A stretch of DNA of 64,000 nucleotides from Lachnospiraceae bacterium (GCA_021770245.1 JAETRI010000009.1:38884-102883), one strand, 5' to 3'. Shown: positions 1 to 9,030, counted from the stretch's first letter. Numbers and translations are program-made. The notes: a model not told the origin generated them from the letters alone.

Positions 1-1141
1 TTTCCTCGCAGGGCTGATCCTGGCAGTCTGTATCCTGCCGGGACTTCGTGCGGATGCGAAGGAAGAGGCGGACAGGCCGGAGGCGGCCGGCGAGGGACTG
101 GTGGGGCTCCTGGGAAGCCCTGCGGCGACCGTGGCCGCGGCGGATACCACCGGAATGGAATACAGGAGTTATCTGCAGCGGGTGGAGGGGATCGACCGGA
201 TATCCGAGCTGCCGGACCGGGGATTTACGGTAATAGAATCCCAGGTATTTAGGGTAGAACTGGAGAATTTCGGGGAGGTTTCCTTTGTCCCGGCACTGGA
301 CGAACGATATCACAGGCTGGTGGTGTTTCTGGAAGGCCAGGACGGGAGCATCCTGTATCGGACGCAGGAGCTGGCAGCCAATTACCTGGCCCGGGGGAAG
401 ATGATGCAGGCCGCAAAAGGGATTGCAGGAGTTTCCTTCCAGGATGTGAACGGAGACGGACTGACGGATATCCTGTTGATCGCTTCCTGTACGGACGAGG
501 GCGCTTTTCCCGCAAAACGCGTGGTCCGGGTGGGGGATGTGCTGTTCCAGGACGGCAGGGGATTTTATCGGGACTGGAGGCTGTCGGATGAGATCAATCG
601 TTTCGGCATGAACAAAAGCCTGAAGCTGATGGCGGCCTTCGTCATGGACGGGGATTCCACGGAATTTCTGTATACGGCGGTAACCCTGGAGGAGCTGCTT
701 TCCCACGGATTTGAAATCATAAAGGAACAATGCTACGTCAGAGAGTTTGAAAAACTGGGAAGGCTTCGCGTGGTACCGGGAACCTTCCGGGCGGCCGGAT
801 ATGATATGTTTTTCATCTATCTGGTGAACGAGCAGGGAAATATTGCGTGGAGTTTTCAGCCCATGGGGGATTATGACAACCTGTATGCTCTGCGCGGGAT
901 GACCTGCCGGGATGTGGACGGGGACGGGATGAAGGATATTGTGGTGCTGGCCCGGTACAGCAGGGAGGACGACAGGGGCGGTATGACGGTGGAAAGCGAT
1001 TATGAGATCTATTACCAGAGAACGGACGGTTTTGATACGGACACCGGTTTTAAGGCCACGTATCGCTGCGAAGATACGGACACAGTGGAAGAACTGGTGG
1101 AAAAGGCCCGGGCATACTGGGGCTGGTCCTATGTGGGGTAG
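1..1141 (+). CDS. Secreted FG-GAP/VCBS-repeat protein, 5' end outside window
   Basis: The open frame runs in from the left edge, so the true start lies before base 1 and the ORF track start at 101 (GTG) is internal. The first visible residues, FLAGLILAVCILPG followed by LRADAKEE, look like the hydrophobic core and cleavage region of a signal peptide, so the protein is exported. Two calcium-loop-like motifs, DVNGDGLTD and DVDGDGMKD, each followed by a hydrophobic strand, are typical of FG-GAP/VCBS beta-propeller repeats. About 379 residues are visible. The function is not known; a cell-surface or extracellular binding role is inferred from the fold only. The gene is followed at once by a strong hairpin. 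Confidence 0.8.
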   Translation, partial: FLAGLILAVCILPGLRADAKEEADRPEAAGEGLVGLLGSPAATVAAADTTGMEYRSYLQRVEGIDRISELPDRGFTVIESQVFRVELENFGEVSFVPALDERYHRLVVFLEGQDGSILYRTQELAANYLARGKMMQAAKGIAGVSFQDVNGDGLTDILLIASCTDEGAFPAKRVVRVGDVLFQDGRGFYRDWRLSDEINRFGMNKSLKLMAAFVMDGDSTEFLYTAVTLEELLSHGFEIIKEQCYVREFEKLGRLRVVPGTFRAAGYDMFFIYLVNEQGNIAWSFQPMGDYDNLYALRGMTCRDVDGDGMKDIVVLARYSREDDRGGMTVESDYEIYYQRTDGFDTDTGFKATYRCEDTDTVEELVEKARAYWGWSYVG

Positions 1142-1318
1142 GTTGAAAAAAGGCCCGATGGCCTTTTTTCAACCCGGCAATTTGCGCCGGAGCGTCACAA
1201 ATTGTTATGATGGCAGACGAGAATTCGCCTCCGCGAATTCTCGTCGCCCCGTCGCGAAAACGCTCCGGAATGCGAGGTTAGATTGAAAAATAAGCCCGAT
1301 GGCTTATTTTTCAATCGC
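1141..1318 (+). repeat. Dispersed palindromic intergenic repeat, family A copy 1, with terminator hairpins
   Basis: This stretch opens with a 14-bp perfect stem (1142-1173, ggcc-cgat-ggcc core flanked by A and T runs) and closes with a 16-bp stem (1281-1316, aagcc-cgat-ggctt). Either could terminate transcription of the upstream gene. Between them lies tttgcgccggagcgtc, then a 30-bp palindrome (gacgagaattcg...cgaattctcgtc), then cgccccgtcgcg and acgctccggaatg. The same blocks occur in reverse orientation at 31556-31690, without the 30-bp palindrome. A looser relative with the same ends lies near 6391-6530. It looks like a mobile or recombinogenic intergenic repeat. Confidence 0.8.
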
Positions 1319-1352
1319 CATTTGTGCCGCAGGCGGCCCAAATGGAATCGCA

Positions 1353-1382
1353 GATGCGAAATCGCATCCGCGATTTCGCATC
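1353..1382. repeat. 13-bp perfect palindrome at intron insertion site
   Basis: gatgcgaaatcgc and its exact reverse complement are separated by the 4-base loop atcc. The palindrome ends four bases before the likely 5' end of the group II intron. Group IIC introns are known to insert just downstream of stem-loops such as terminators, so this is probably the recognised target structure. Confidence 0.8.
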
Positions 1383-1386
1383 GCGT

Positions 1387-3280
1387 GTGTGCCCGGTGGG
1401 CACACGCTCTAACGGGTGAAAGTCCCCAATCCGCCCGGCAGTGGGAAGGATACAGCCGAAGCCAAGGGTGTCCACCGTGAGGTGGAATCTGAAGAAAGGA
1501 TTAGGCAAAACTCTGGCTTACTACATTTGAGGCTAAATGCAAGGATAAGATTGCGCGGCAAATCAAAGTCCAATAACTGCACGGAATCGCATTTAGTAAT
1601 TATGGAGCGAGTATAAGAGGGAAAGAGCGTGTGAGTACCCGGGGAGGTCTCGTGGACGCATCCAATGCAATAAAACATTTGCGGAAGCGGTTGAAACAAG
1701 ATTTATCACGAGAAGTCAGCAGAGGTCATAGTACCATGGCGGTTGCAAACGTTATGGGAAGGACTGAACTTTAGGAGATGTGAGTAAATGAATGTAACCA
1801 AAGATAGGTATAAGGACAGACAACTTCATATGGAAGACTATCTGCAAATGGTATCTGCGGAACAGAAAGAGTATGCGGAAGTGCCCGTCTATCAGCGGAT
1901 TACTGAAAACAACCACATCATCACGGACTTTTGGAGGGACAATCTACTGGAATTGATTTTGCGGGAAGACAACTTAAACAGGGCGTACAAGAGAGTGAAA
2001 TCAAACAAAGGCAAAGGTGGAATTGACGGAATGCAGGTGGATGAACTATTGCCCTACCTGAAAGAAAACCAGAGCGAAATCATCCGGAAGATACGGGAAG
2101 GGAAATACAAACCCAACCCAGTCCGCAGGGTAGAAATACCAAAAGAAGAAAAGGGTAAGGTCAGGGAATTAGGAATCCCCATTGTCGTAGACCGCATGGT
2201 GCAACAGGCGATAACCCAGGAATTGACGATCCTGTATGAGGAACAGTTTACAGAGAGCAGTTATGGATTCAGACCGGGGAGAAGCCAGCACGACGCATTG
2301 AGAGCCTGCAAGAGAAATGTAGAAGAGGGATATGTGTATGTGGTGAGTATGGATTTAGAGAAGTTCTTCGATACGGTAAACCACAGCAAATTAATAGAGG
2401 TAATGTCGCGGACGATCAAAGACGGGCGAGTGGTATCATTAATACACAAATACCTGAACGCAGGAGTATTGCAGAACGGATTCTTTGAGAAGACGGAAGA
2501 AGGAGTGCCGCAGGGGGGACCGTTAAGCCCACTGTGCGGGAACGTGATGCTGAATGAACTGGATAAAGAACTGGAACGCAGGGGGCACCGATATGTGAGA
2601 TATGCGGACGATGGGCTGATATTCTGCAAGAGCAGGAAGAGTGCGGAACGATCGCTAGAGAACATCATTCCCTATATAGAGGGGGAGCTATTCCTGAAAG
2701 TGAACCGAGCCAAGACAACAGTAACCCATGTGAGCAAGATGAAATATCTGGGATACGCATTTTACCGGAATAAAGGAGAGTGTAGATTCCGGGTACACCC
2801 GAAGACGATCCGAAAGATGAGAGCCAGGATAAGGGAGATAACCCAAAAGAATAAAGGATGGAGTAATGTCTACCGGAGGAAGAAACTAGAGGAGTATGCC
2901 AGAGGGTGGATAAATTACTATAAACTTGCAGACATGAAAAGACTGATGAAGGAGACAGACGAATGGCTCCGGCGCAGGATACGTGCAATCTATTGGAAAC
3001 AATGGAAAAAGGTAAAGACGAAATATCGAAACCTGAGAGCATTAAAGCTCGAGGAGTGGCAGGTACGTCAGATAGCCAACAGTCGGAAAGGTTACTGGAG
3101 GACAGCGAAGATATTAAGTGTGGGCCTTACCAATAAAATAATAGCCAAACTGGGGTATATATCCATGCTTGACTATTATCTGAAAGTTGCGTGAAAACTA
3201 GAGAACCGCTGTATACCGAACGGTACGTACAGTGGTGTGGGAGGTCGGCTACTCAACTAATGGGTAGCCTCCTACCCGAT
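1387..3280 (+). mobile_element. Group IIC intron, apparently full length
   Basis: The 5' end is placed at GTGTGCCC, which fits the GUGYG consensus and begins an 8-bp stem (gtgtgccc-ggt-gggcacac). The noncoding domains I-III/IV fill 1387-1787 and the maturase ORF sits at 1788-3194. After it comes a domain V-like hairpin (accgctgta...tacagtggt, about 3200-3234), then a domain VI-like stem with a bulged ctaat branch-point context. The intron likely ends at ...cctacccgat (about 3280). Both ends are estimates to within a few bases. Flanking host DNA is intergenic, so no gene is interrupted. Confidence 0.85.
1788..3194 (+). CDS. ltrA: Group II intron reverse transcriptase/maturase
   Basis: This 468-residue intron-encoded protein copies and helps splice the surrounding intron RNA. 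RT motifs are in order: RVEIPKEE, SYGFRPGRS, the catalytic DLEKFFDTVNH, GVPQGGPLSP, and YADDGLIF with the YADD active site. A maturase (X) domain follows around residues 340-450, ending ISMLDYYLKVA. No C-terminal HNH endonuclease is visible, which fits class C (IIC) enzymes that use DNA structure rather than a long target. From memory the sequence is close in style to the Eubacterium rectale IIC enzyme. A GGAG-type ribosome site (aggagatgtgagtaa) precedes the ATG. Confidence 0.95.
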   Translation: MNVTKDRYKDRQLHMEDYLQMVSAEQKEYAEVPVYQRITENNHIITDFWRDNLLELILREDNLNRAYKRVKSNKGKGGIDGMQVDELLPYLKENQSEIIRKIREGKYKPNPVRRVEIPKEEKGKVRELGIPIVVDRMVQQAITQELTILYEEQFTESSYGFRPGRSQHDALRACKRNVEEGYVYVVSMDLEKFFDTVNHSKLIEVMSRTIKDGRVVSLIHKYLNAGVLQNGFFEKTEEGVPQGGPLSPLCGNVMLNELDKELERRGHRYVRYADDGLIFCKSRKSAERSLENIIPYIEGELFLKVNRAKTTVTHVSKMKYLGYAFYRNKGECRFRVHPKTIRKMRARIREITQKNKGWSNVYRRKKLEEYARGWINYYKLADMKRLMKETDEWLRRRIRAIYWKQWKKVKTKYRNLRALKLEEWQVRQIANSRKGYWRTAKILSVGLTNKIIAKLGYISMLDYYLKVA

Positions 3281-3308
3281 ATAGGACGCGGCATGGAGGG
3301 GTAGTGCG

Positions 3309-3962
3309 ATGATAAAAATATTGATTGTGGACGACGAAAAGCCGATATGTGATCTGATTGAGATGAACCTGTCCGCCGCGGGATACCATTGTACCGCAGT
3401 GATGGACGGGCTGGAGGCGCTGGATCTGATCGAACAGCAGAGCTTTGACCTGATTCTCCTGGACATCATGCTGCCCGGCGCGGACGGCTATGATATTATG
3501 GAGTATATCAGGCCGCTTCAGATTCCCGTGATTTTCATTACGGCCAGGCATGAGGTGCGCGACCGAGTGAAAGGGCTCCGGCTCGGGGCGGACGATTATC
3601 TGGTGAAGCCCTTTGATATCGTGGAACTTGCGGCCAGGGTGGAGGCGGTACTCCGGCGGTATAATAAAACGGAACAGATTCTGGAGGCCGGGGACGTAGT
3701 GGTGGACGTGGAAGCCCGCCGGGTGACCAAGGCGGGACGCCCGGTGGTGCTCACGAATAAGGAGTTCGGGCTGCTGGTCTTGTTTCTGAGAAACAGAAAC
3801 GTCGCGCTTTTCCGTGAGACAATCTATGAAAAGGTATGGGAAGGGGAGTACGACGGGGACAGCCGTACCCTGGATCTGCATGTACAGCGCCTGCGGAGGA
3901 AGCTGGGCTGGGAACACTGTCTGGTGGCCGTCTATAAGGTGGGATACCGCCTGGAGATTTGA
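3309..3962 (+). CDS. OmpR/PhoB-family response regulator
   Basis: The 217-residue protein has an N-terminal receiver domain (residues 1-115). Acidic pocket residues are in ILIVDDEKP, the phosphoacceptor aspartate is in LILLDIMLPG, and the conserved lysine is in DDYLVKPF. It is followed by a winged-helix DNA-binding domain (about 125-217, TNKEFGLLVLFLRN and DLHVQRLRRKLG). It should be phosphorylated by the histidine kinase encoded 103 bp downstream and then regulate transcription; the targets are unknown. The start is backed by ggagggg seven bases before the ATG. The gene lies directly after the group IIC intron. Confidence 0.95.
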   Translation: MIKILIVDDEKPICDLIEMNLSAAGYHCTAVMDGLEALDLIEQQSFDLILLDIMLPGADGYDIMEYIRPLQIPVIFITARHEVRDRVKGLRLGADDYLVKPFDIVELAARVEAVLRRYNKTEQILEAGDVVVDVEARRVTKAGRPVVLTNKEFGLLVLFLRNRNVALFRETIYEKVWEGEYDGDSRTLDLHVQRLRRKLGWEHCLVAVYKVGYRLEI

Positions 3963-4065
3963 AGACGGCAGACCGAAAATTGCAGTCTTCCTGATTGGGG
4001 TACGCGCCAAGGGGCGCGGATAGGAGCAATGAGGTGCCGCCTGCGGCGGCGGGAGGGAGGGGAAT

Positions 4066-5469
4066 TTGAAATTCTCCACAAAACTGTTATTATGCACCAT
4101 GATGCTCATGGCGGCGGTTCTGGGCCTTTCCGGGTTTTACTTTGTCAATTATGTATTTGAATCCTCCCTGGAACGGGAGATTCAGCAGGCTTTGGACGAA
4201 AGCAGCATCCTGCGGTTCGCTTTTGAGACCGCAGCCCTGAACGTACCGGTCAAATACGATGTGCTGCCGGACGGCAGCGTGTTCCAGATTGCGTCCAACA
4301 TGGAGACGGGAAGCCAGGGGGCCGGGAGGCTTTTGCGTATTACGGACGAAGACGGGAACGTGCTCTATGCCAGCGAAGGGTTTGAGGCGGACGGAAGACT
4401 TCTGGGGCAGACGGAGGAGGGGAGGAAGACCTACCGGGTGATCGAAACGGGGAAGGATTTTTTCATCCATACGTCCAGTACGGTTAACGCCCTGGATCGG
4501 CTCCTGTATTTGGAAACGTTAAAGGACGTATCGGAGGTATTCCGGGAAAGGGGCCTGGGATTTTCGGTTTACAGACAGCTGACGATTCTCATGCTGCTTT
4601 TGGGTACGGTGATCATGCATTTCATTTCCTCCTGGCTGACCAGGCCGGTACGCCTTTTAACCAGGGCCACAAAACGGATGGCTGCCGGAGATTATTCTTA
4701 CCGTGCCAGAAAGGTCAGCCGGGACGAACTCGGGGCACTGACCGGGGATTTCAACCGGATGGCGGCGGCTTTGGAAGAGAACATCGAAAGGCTGGAAGAG
4801 GAAATCCAGGCCAGGGAGGATTTCGTAGGCGCTTTTGCCCACGAACTGAAGACTCCTTTGACCTCCATCATCGGTTATGCGGACATGCTCCGATCCCGGA
4901 AATTGGACGAAGAAAAGAGCTTTCTTTCGGCAAATTATATCTATACGGAGGGCAAAAGGCTGGAAGCCATGTCCATACGGCTTTTGGACATCATCGTTAC
5001 GAGGCGGGGGAAGGCGGAGCTTGCTGCAGTACCGGTGAAAGCCCTGTTTGGCTATCTTAAGGATATGTTTGCCGTTCGGGAGGATATGGAATATCAATTT
5101 ACTTATGAAGAAGGGACGGTACAGGCGGAGGCCGGGCTGATCGAGACCGTGTTGGTGAACCTGCTGGACAATGCCTGCAAGGCTTCCGAACCGGGAAGCA
5201 GGATTGAGGTGGAAGGCAGAAAGACGGAAGAAGGATATCGCTTCACGGTTCGCGACTATGGGATTGGCATCCCGGAGAAAGAGCAGGCGCGGATCACGCA
5301 GGCCTTTTATATGGTGGATAAATCCCGCTCCAGGAGCAGGAACGGGGCGGGCCTAGGCTTGGCCCTGTGCACGGAGATCCTGGCTCTGCACGCAAGCAGG
5401 CTGGAAATTGAGAGCGCGCCGGGAGAGGGGAGCCGGATCGGTTTTCTCCTTCCGGAGGCAGCGGAATGA
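4066..5469 (+). CDS. Membrane sensor histidine kinase
   Basis: The 467-residue kinase has a first membrane helix at about residues 6-28, an extracytoplasmic sensing region, a second helix (QLTILMLLLGTVIMHFISSWL), a HAMP domain (about 190-245), a HisKA box with the phosphorylated histidine in FAHELKTPLTSIIGY, and an ATPase domain with N (NLLDNACKAS), G1 (YGIGIP) and G2 (GAGLGLAL) boxes. The start appears to be TTG, preceded by gggaggggaa. The 103-bp gap after the regulator gene contains two short GC hairpins. It pairs with the upstream OmpR-type regulator. The signal sensed cannot be read from sequence. Confidence 0.93.
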   Translation: MKFSTKLLLCTMMLMAAVLGLSGFYFVNYVFESSLEREIQQALDESSILRFAFETAALNVPVKYDVLPDGSVFQIASNMETGSQGAGRLLRITDEDGNVLYASEGFEADGRLLGQTEEGRKTYRVIETGKDFFIHTSSTVNALDRLLYLETLKDVSEVFRERGLGFSVYRQLTILMLLLGTVIMHFISSWLTRPVRLLTRATKRMAAGDYSYRARKVSRDELGALTGDFNRMAAALEENIERLEEEIQAREDFVGAFAHELKTPLTSIIGYADMLRSRKLDEEKSFLSANYIYTEGKRLEAMSIRLLDIIVTRRGKAELAAVPVKALFGYLKDMFAVREDMEYQFTYEEGTVQAEAGLIETVLVNLLDNACKASEPGSRIEVEGRKTEEGYRFTVRDYGIGIPEKEQARITQAFYMVDKSRSRSRNGAGLGLALCTEILALHASRLEIESAPGEGSRIGFLLPEAAE

Positions 5470-5479
5470 AAGGGTTCAT

Positions 5480-6286
5480 ATGAAAAAAGGTGGAGCAGGA
5501 AGATTCCTTCTGTCGGCGGCAGCCCTTATGATTACGGCTCTGTCCATATGGGGGCCGGAGGCTTTGGCCGAATATAAAGATCGGGCGGTGCTCAATCAGA
5601 TTCATACACAAGAGGCGCCCGCGGAAGGGGAAGGATACCGATACCGCTTGGGGATGGCGGAAAAACTGCATATTCTCTCCAAATGCCTGGAAGGCCAGCA
5701 TCCTGCGGAAGGCAGGACGGAGCGGGGCGAAGTACCCGAGGATTATCAGGAGGGGACCTATGCTTTCATCATCAATCACAGGGGACCTTCGGGAAAGGAG
5801 ATCACGCAGGAGCAGATCTATACGGTCTGTGAGGACGGGATGGCCCGGTTGAAGGAGCTGGGAATTCTGCCCGGGGAAGTGCGGGAAATAGAAAAAGAGG
5901 ACTATGATGCCGTTCTCTATTCCGCCATAGACGTGCCGGACCCGCAGAACAACGTGGCGGTATGGAAAATCAGCCTGACCGCCAGCCAGGCGAACGCCGA
6001 CCGGAGAAACCGGCTGATCGATGCATATATCGACGCGGACGACGGCAGGATCTATGAATTCTATGCCCGTACCTCTTTAAGCTGGGAAGAAATTGATCCG
6101 GATGAAATCATGAGACAGTGGAGCGCTTATATGGGGCTGGGAGAAGCGCAGCCCTATGAGTCGGACAATCCGCTGATGGAGAATACCCCCTGCTATAAGA
6201 GGTACAGCGTTCCGGGGGCAGAGCGGACGATCGTGACCGTAGGCTTTTATGAGGGGATCAACGAACTGTTTTTAAAGATTTCCTGA
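5480..6286 (+). CDS. Secreted protein of unknown function in the two-component operon
   Basis: The ORF track start (5408) overlaps the kinase gene. The ATG at 5480, with aaaggg six bases upstream and ten bases after the kinase stop, gives a clean signal peptide (MKKGGAGRFLLSAAALMITALSIW...ALAE). I therefore prefer this 268-residue version. The mature part is acidic and has no domain I recognise. Because it is tightly spaced behind the sensor kinase, it may modulate or respond to the same envelope signal, but that is inference. It ends before a 270-bp repeat-rich gap. Confidence 0.75.
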   Translation: MKKGGAGRFLLSAAALMITALSIWGPEALAEYKDRAVLNQIHTQEAPAEGEGYRYRLGMAEKLHILSKCLEGQHPAEGRTERGEVPEDYQEGTYAFIINHRGPSGKEITQEQIYTVCEDGMARLKELGILPGEVREIEKEDYDAVLYSAIDVPDPQNNVAVWKISLTASQANADRRNRLIDAYIDADDGRIYEFYARTSLSWEEIDPDEIMRQWSAYMGLGEAQPYESDNPLMENTPCYKRYSVPGAERTIVTVGFYEGINELFLKIS

Positions 6287-6319
6287 ACCGGATTCCGGTG
6301 GAAAACGGATGATGCAACT

Positions 6320-6363
6320 ATGATACAAAAATGATGAGAATATGATACAAAAATGATGAGAAT
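6320..6363. repeat. Two identical tandem 22-bp units
   Basis: The unit atgatacaaaaatgatgagaat occurs twice in a row with no mismatch and is followed by a partial third start (atgatgc). It lies in the intergenic space after the secreted protein gene. It could be a regulator binding array or simply slippage; nothing else in the window shares it as far as I can see. Confidence 0.9.
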
Positions 6364-6390
6364 ATGATGCAGGCCCCGGCTAGACTGTGT

Positions 6391-6530
6391 ATGTAGGTTG
6401 AAAAATGGCTGAACAGCCGTTTTTCAACCGGGAATCTGTGCTGGGTAACACGGAAGTGCTGCCTTATGCACGAAAGTTCCCTTTGAATTGAATGCCGTCT
6501 TGCGACGGCAGAATGGCGGTTAGATTGAAA
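6391..6530 (+). repeat. Family A-like intergenic repeat with terminator hairpin
   Basis: It starts with taggttgaaaaa and a 15-bp stem (6396-6410 with 6415-6429, one G-U pair) ending in a T run, which can terminate the upstream operon. It ends with a second hairpin (gccgtcttgcgacggc) and ggttagattgaaaa, the same closing block seen in copy 1. The middle is different, so this is a relative rather than an exact copy. Confidence 0.65.
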
Positions 6531-6557
6531 ATCGGCAGCGGTAGAACGGGAGTCGGA

Positions 6558-8060
6558 ATGTACACAGGATTGGCTTATTCGGGCAGCAGGAGAAGGCACA
6601 GAAGCAGGGAGTTAAGAAAGGTAAGACTGGGGGCCATATTGGCGATAGAGGGCTGGCTCCTTTTATTTTTCATGATACAGGTGCTGAAAATAGGGGGAAT
6701 CGGCCTGTCGGCGGTACATAGGGAGCAGTCCGCCGGGCGCTTTGGAGGAGCGCAGGGACAGGGCATGGAGAGAGGGCTTTTGCAGGAGAAATTCTTCTCC
6801 CCCGAGAAGTTCCTTTTCGGGGAGAACGTATCTTTCCGCAAAAAAGGGCTGCTGCGGGAGGAGACTGCGCCGGATCTGTATGAAACTTTATTCGGGATGC
6901 ACGAGATTCCGCTCATTGCCTTGGACGCGGGCCACGGAGGGACGGATGCAGGCTGCTGCGCGGAGGGGATCGAGGAAAAAGAGATTAACCTGCAGATCGC
7001 AAAGCGGGTATCGGAAAAATTGGCCGGAATGGGTTACCAGGTTCTCATGATCCGGGAGGCGGACGATTCTTTCGGCCCGGAGGACCGGGTGAGGCTGGCT
7101 AACTTCCGAAGGGCGGACGCATACATAAGCATCCATCAGAATTTCTACGAGGAAGACACGGCGGTAAGCGGTATGGAGACCTGGTTTTATGGGGCGGATG
7201 CTTCCCGGGACAGCAGGCGGCTGGCACAGCTGATTCATCGGGAAACCGCGGTGCAGACGGGGGCCGCAGTGCGGGAACTGCGGGACGATGCGGATTTTTG
7301 CGTGACGGGGAAGACGTCCATGCCGGCCTGCCTGATCGAAACGGGATTTTTATCCAATCCGCAGGAACGGGGACTGCTCGCCACGCCGGAATATCAGGAG
7401 AAGATTGCCGACGGGATAGCGGAGGGGATCCGGCTCTATTTTCAGCCCAAGACCATGTATCTCACCTTTGACGACGGCCCTTCGGCGGAGAATACCGGAA
7501 GGGTGCTGGATATCCTGAAGGAGCGCGGGATCAAGGCCACTTTTTTCCTGGTGGGAGAAAATGTGGAGAAAAATCCGCAGATGGCGCGGCGGATTGCCGA
7601 AGAAGGCCACACCATAGGGATCCACTGTTACCATCATGACTATGAGGAAATCTACGAGAGCGTAGACAGCTATCTGGAGGATTTTGAAAAGGCGTATCAG
7701 GCAGTGTACGCTGCCACGGGAGTGGAAGCGAGGCTGTTCCGTTTCCCGGGAGGGAGCGTCAATGCCCATAATAAGGGTGTATACGAAGACATTATAGAGG
7801 CGATGACGGAGAGGGGATTTATTTATTACGACTGGAATGCCAGCCTGGAGGACGCCTTTGGGAGGGCGGAACCGGAGGAACTGATCGTCAACGCGAGGGA
7901 GAGCACACTGGGGAGGCAGCGGGTGGTTCTGCTGGCCCATGATATCGTTTATAATACAGGGATGTGCCTGGAAGGGCTGCTGGATGCGCTGCCGGAATAC
8001 CGGATGGAACCGCTGACGGAGGAAACGGAACCGATCCGGTTTGCCACGGGAAAATCCTGA
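6558..8060 (+). CDS. Membrane-anchored amidase_3 / polysaccharide deacetylase fusion
   Basis: The start at 6558 (gggag upstream) avoids reading through the repeat that the ORF track start at 6492 would include; it gives 500 residues. A positively charged N-terminus and one membrane helix (about 25-45) anchor the protein outside the cell. Residues about 115-300 are an N-acetylmuramoyl-L-alanine amidase (amidase_3), with zinc or catalytic residues in LDAGHGG, EEKEIN, ISIHQNF and IETGFLSNP. Residues about 310-490 are a NodB-type deacetylase: TFDDGPS, IHCYHHDYE, FRFPGGS and LLAHD. The two activities would cut and deacetylate cell-wall glycan. Having both on one chain is uncommon. Confidence 0.92.
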   Translation: MYTGLAYSGSRRRHRSRELRKVRLGAILAIEGWLLLFFMIQVLKIGGIGLSAVHREQSAGRFGGAQGQGMERGLLQEKFFSPEKFLFGENVSFRKKGLLREETAPDLYETLFGMHEIPLIALDAGHGGTDAGCCAEGIEEKEINLQIAKRVSEKLAGMGYQVLMIREADDSFGPEDRVRLANFRRADAYISIHQNFYEEDTAVSGMETWFYGADASRDSRRLAQLIHRETAVQTGAAVRELRDDADFCVTGKTSMPACLIETGFLSNPQERGLLATPEYQEKIADGIAEGIRLYFQPKTMYLTFDDGPSAENTGRVLDILKERGIKATFFLVGENVEKNPQMARRIAEEGHTIGIHCYHHDYEEIYESVDSYLEDFEKAYQAVYAATGVEARLFRFPGGSVNAHNKGVYEDIIEAMTERGFIYYDWNASLEDAFGRAEPEELIVNARESTLGRQRVVLLAHDIVYNTGMCLEGLLDALPEYRMEPLTEETEPIRFATGKS

Positions 8061-8089
8061 CTAAAATTCCATGGCAGTTGAAACGCCCC

Positions 8090-8128
8090 GCAGGCTCCCG
8101 GACACCGGGGAGCGGAAGCCTGCTTTGT
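8090..8128. terminator. Probable terminator between convergent genes
   Basis: gcaggct and agcctgc form an outer stem with an inner ccc/ggg stem, followed by tttgtaattt. It lies in the 88-bp gap between the amidase fusion and the convergent degV-like gene and could serve either side. Confidence 0.5.
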
Positions 8129-8148
8129 AATTTAACGTCCTTCGGCCG

Positions 8149-9030
8149 TTATAGATATTCCCGATAGGCGTCCTCCGGGGCGTCCAGGAAGCAAAGGCCC
8201 ACGATTCCGCGGCCGGTGTGGGCGCCGATGGCACAGCCTACGGTGGAAATGCAGATATCCGCGGGGTGCAGCTGCTCCCGGATCAGATTCAAGGTAAAAT
8301 GCAGCGCCTCTTCGTCCTCGCCGTGGCAGACGGAAAGAAGCTGGGACTGCGGATCCGCGCCGTGTTCTTTGGCATAATCCACCAGGGCCTTGAGGGATTT
8401 CTTGTGTCCGCGGACGGTTTTGAGCACCTGGAGGGAACCCTTCTTATCCACGATCAGCACGGGCTTCATATCCAGGGCTTCGCCCAGAGTACCCTTCCAT
8501 TTGGAGAGCCTCCCGCCCTTGATCAGGTAGGCCAGCGTGCGCACCGTAAAGACATGGCGGATATGCGTGCGGTAGAATTCCGCCGCTTCCAGCAGGGTTT
8601 CCTTGGGAGCGCCGTGTTCCTGGAGGGTTAAGAGCTTCCGCACCAGAAGGCCGAAGCCCGCGGAGGCGCAGAGGGAATCCACAATGGTGAGATCGAAATC
8701 CGGATAGTCCTCCAGAATGGTGGCTTTGGCTAAGTTGGCGGCATTAAAGGTACCTGCAATACCGGTGGAGAAGCACAGGTAGATCACGCTGTCTCCGTTT
8801 TTGGCATAGGGGAGAAAGGCCTCCTCAAACATGGCAGGGTTGATATGATAGGTTTTCACATCCCGGGAGGTATCGTCCAGGATTTGATAGAATTCTTTGG
8901 TATGGATGGTCTTTCCATCCAGGTAGTCTACCTCGTCGATCACCACGGGGGTGGGGATGACGTGGAGATTGTAACGTTGGATCACTTCCTCCGGAAGGTC
9001 GGAAGCGGAATCGGTAATGATTTTCAGCAT
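8149..9030 (-). CDS. DegV-family fatty-acid-binding protein
   Basis: The 293-residue protein opens with MLKIITDSASDLPEEVIQRYNLHVIPTPV, the family signature, and carries the CFSTGIAGTFNAA and KGGRLSKWKG motifs that line the lipid pocket. DegV/FakB-type proteins bind a fatty acid and present it to the FakA kinase for phospholipid synthesis; which lipid this one binds cannot be read. It lies 65 bp downstream of pncB on the same strand and is probably co-transcribed. No fakA-like gene is in the window. Confidence 0.92.
   Translation of the reverse strand: MLKIITDSASDLPEEVIQRYNLHVIPTPVVIDEVDYLDGKTIHTKEFYQILDDTSRDVKTYHINPAMFEEAFLPYAKNGDSVIYLCFSTGIAGTFNAANLAKATILEDYPDFDLTIVDSLCASAGFGLLVRKLLTLQEHGAPKETLLEAAEFYRTHIRHVFTVRTLAYLIKGGRLSKWKGTLGEALDMKPVLIVDKKGSLQVLKTVRGHKKSLKALVDYAKEHGADPQSQLLSVCHGEDEEALHFTLNLIREQLHPADICISTVGCAIGAHTGRGIVGLCFLDAPEDAYREYL

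Noticed and set aside
3249-4109. 286-residue minus-strand ORF
   Set aside because: Antisense to the response regulator and overlapping the intron end; no support.
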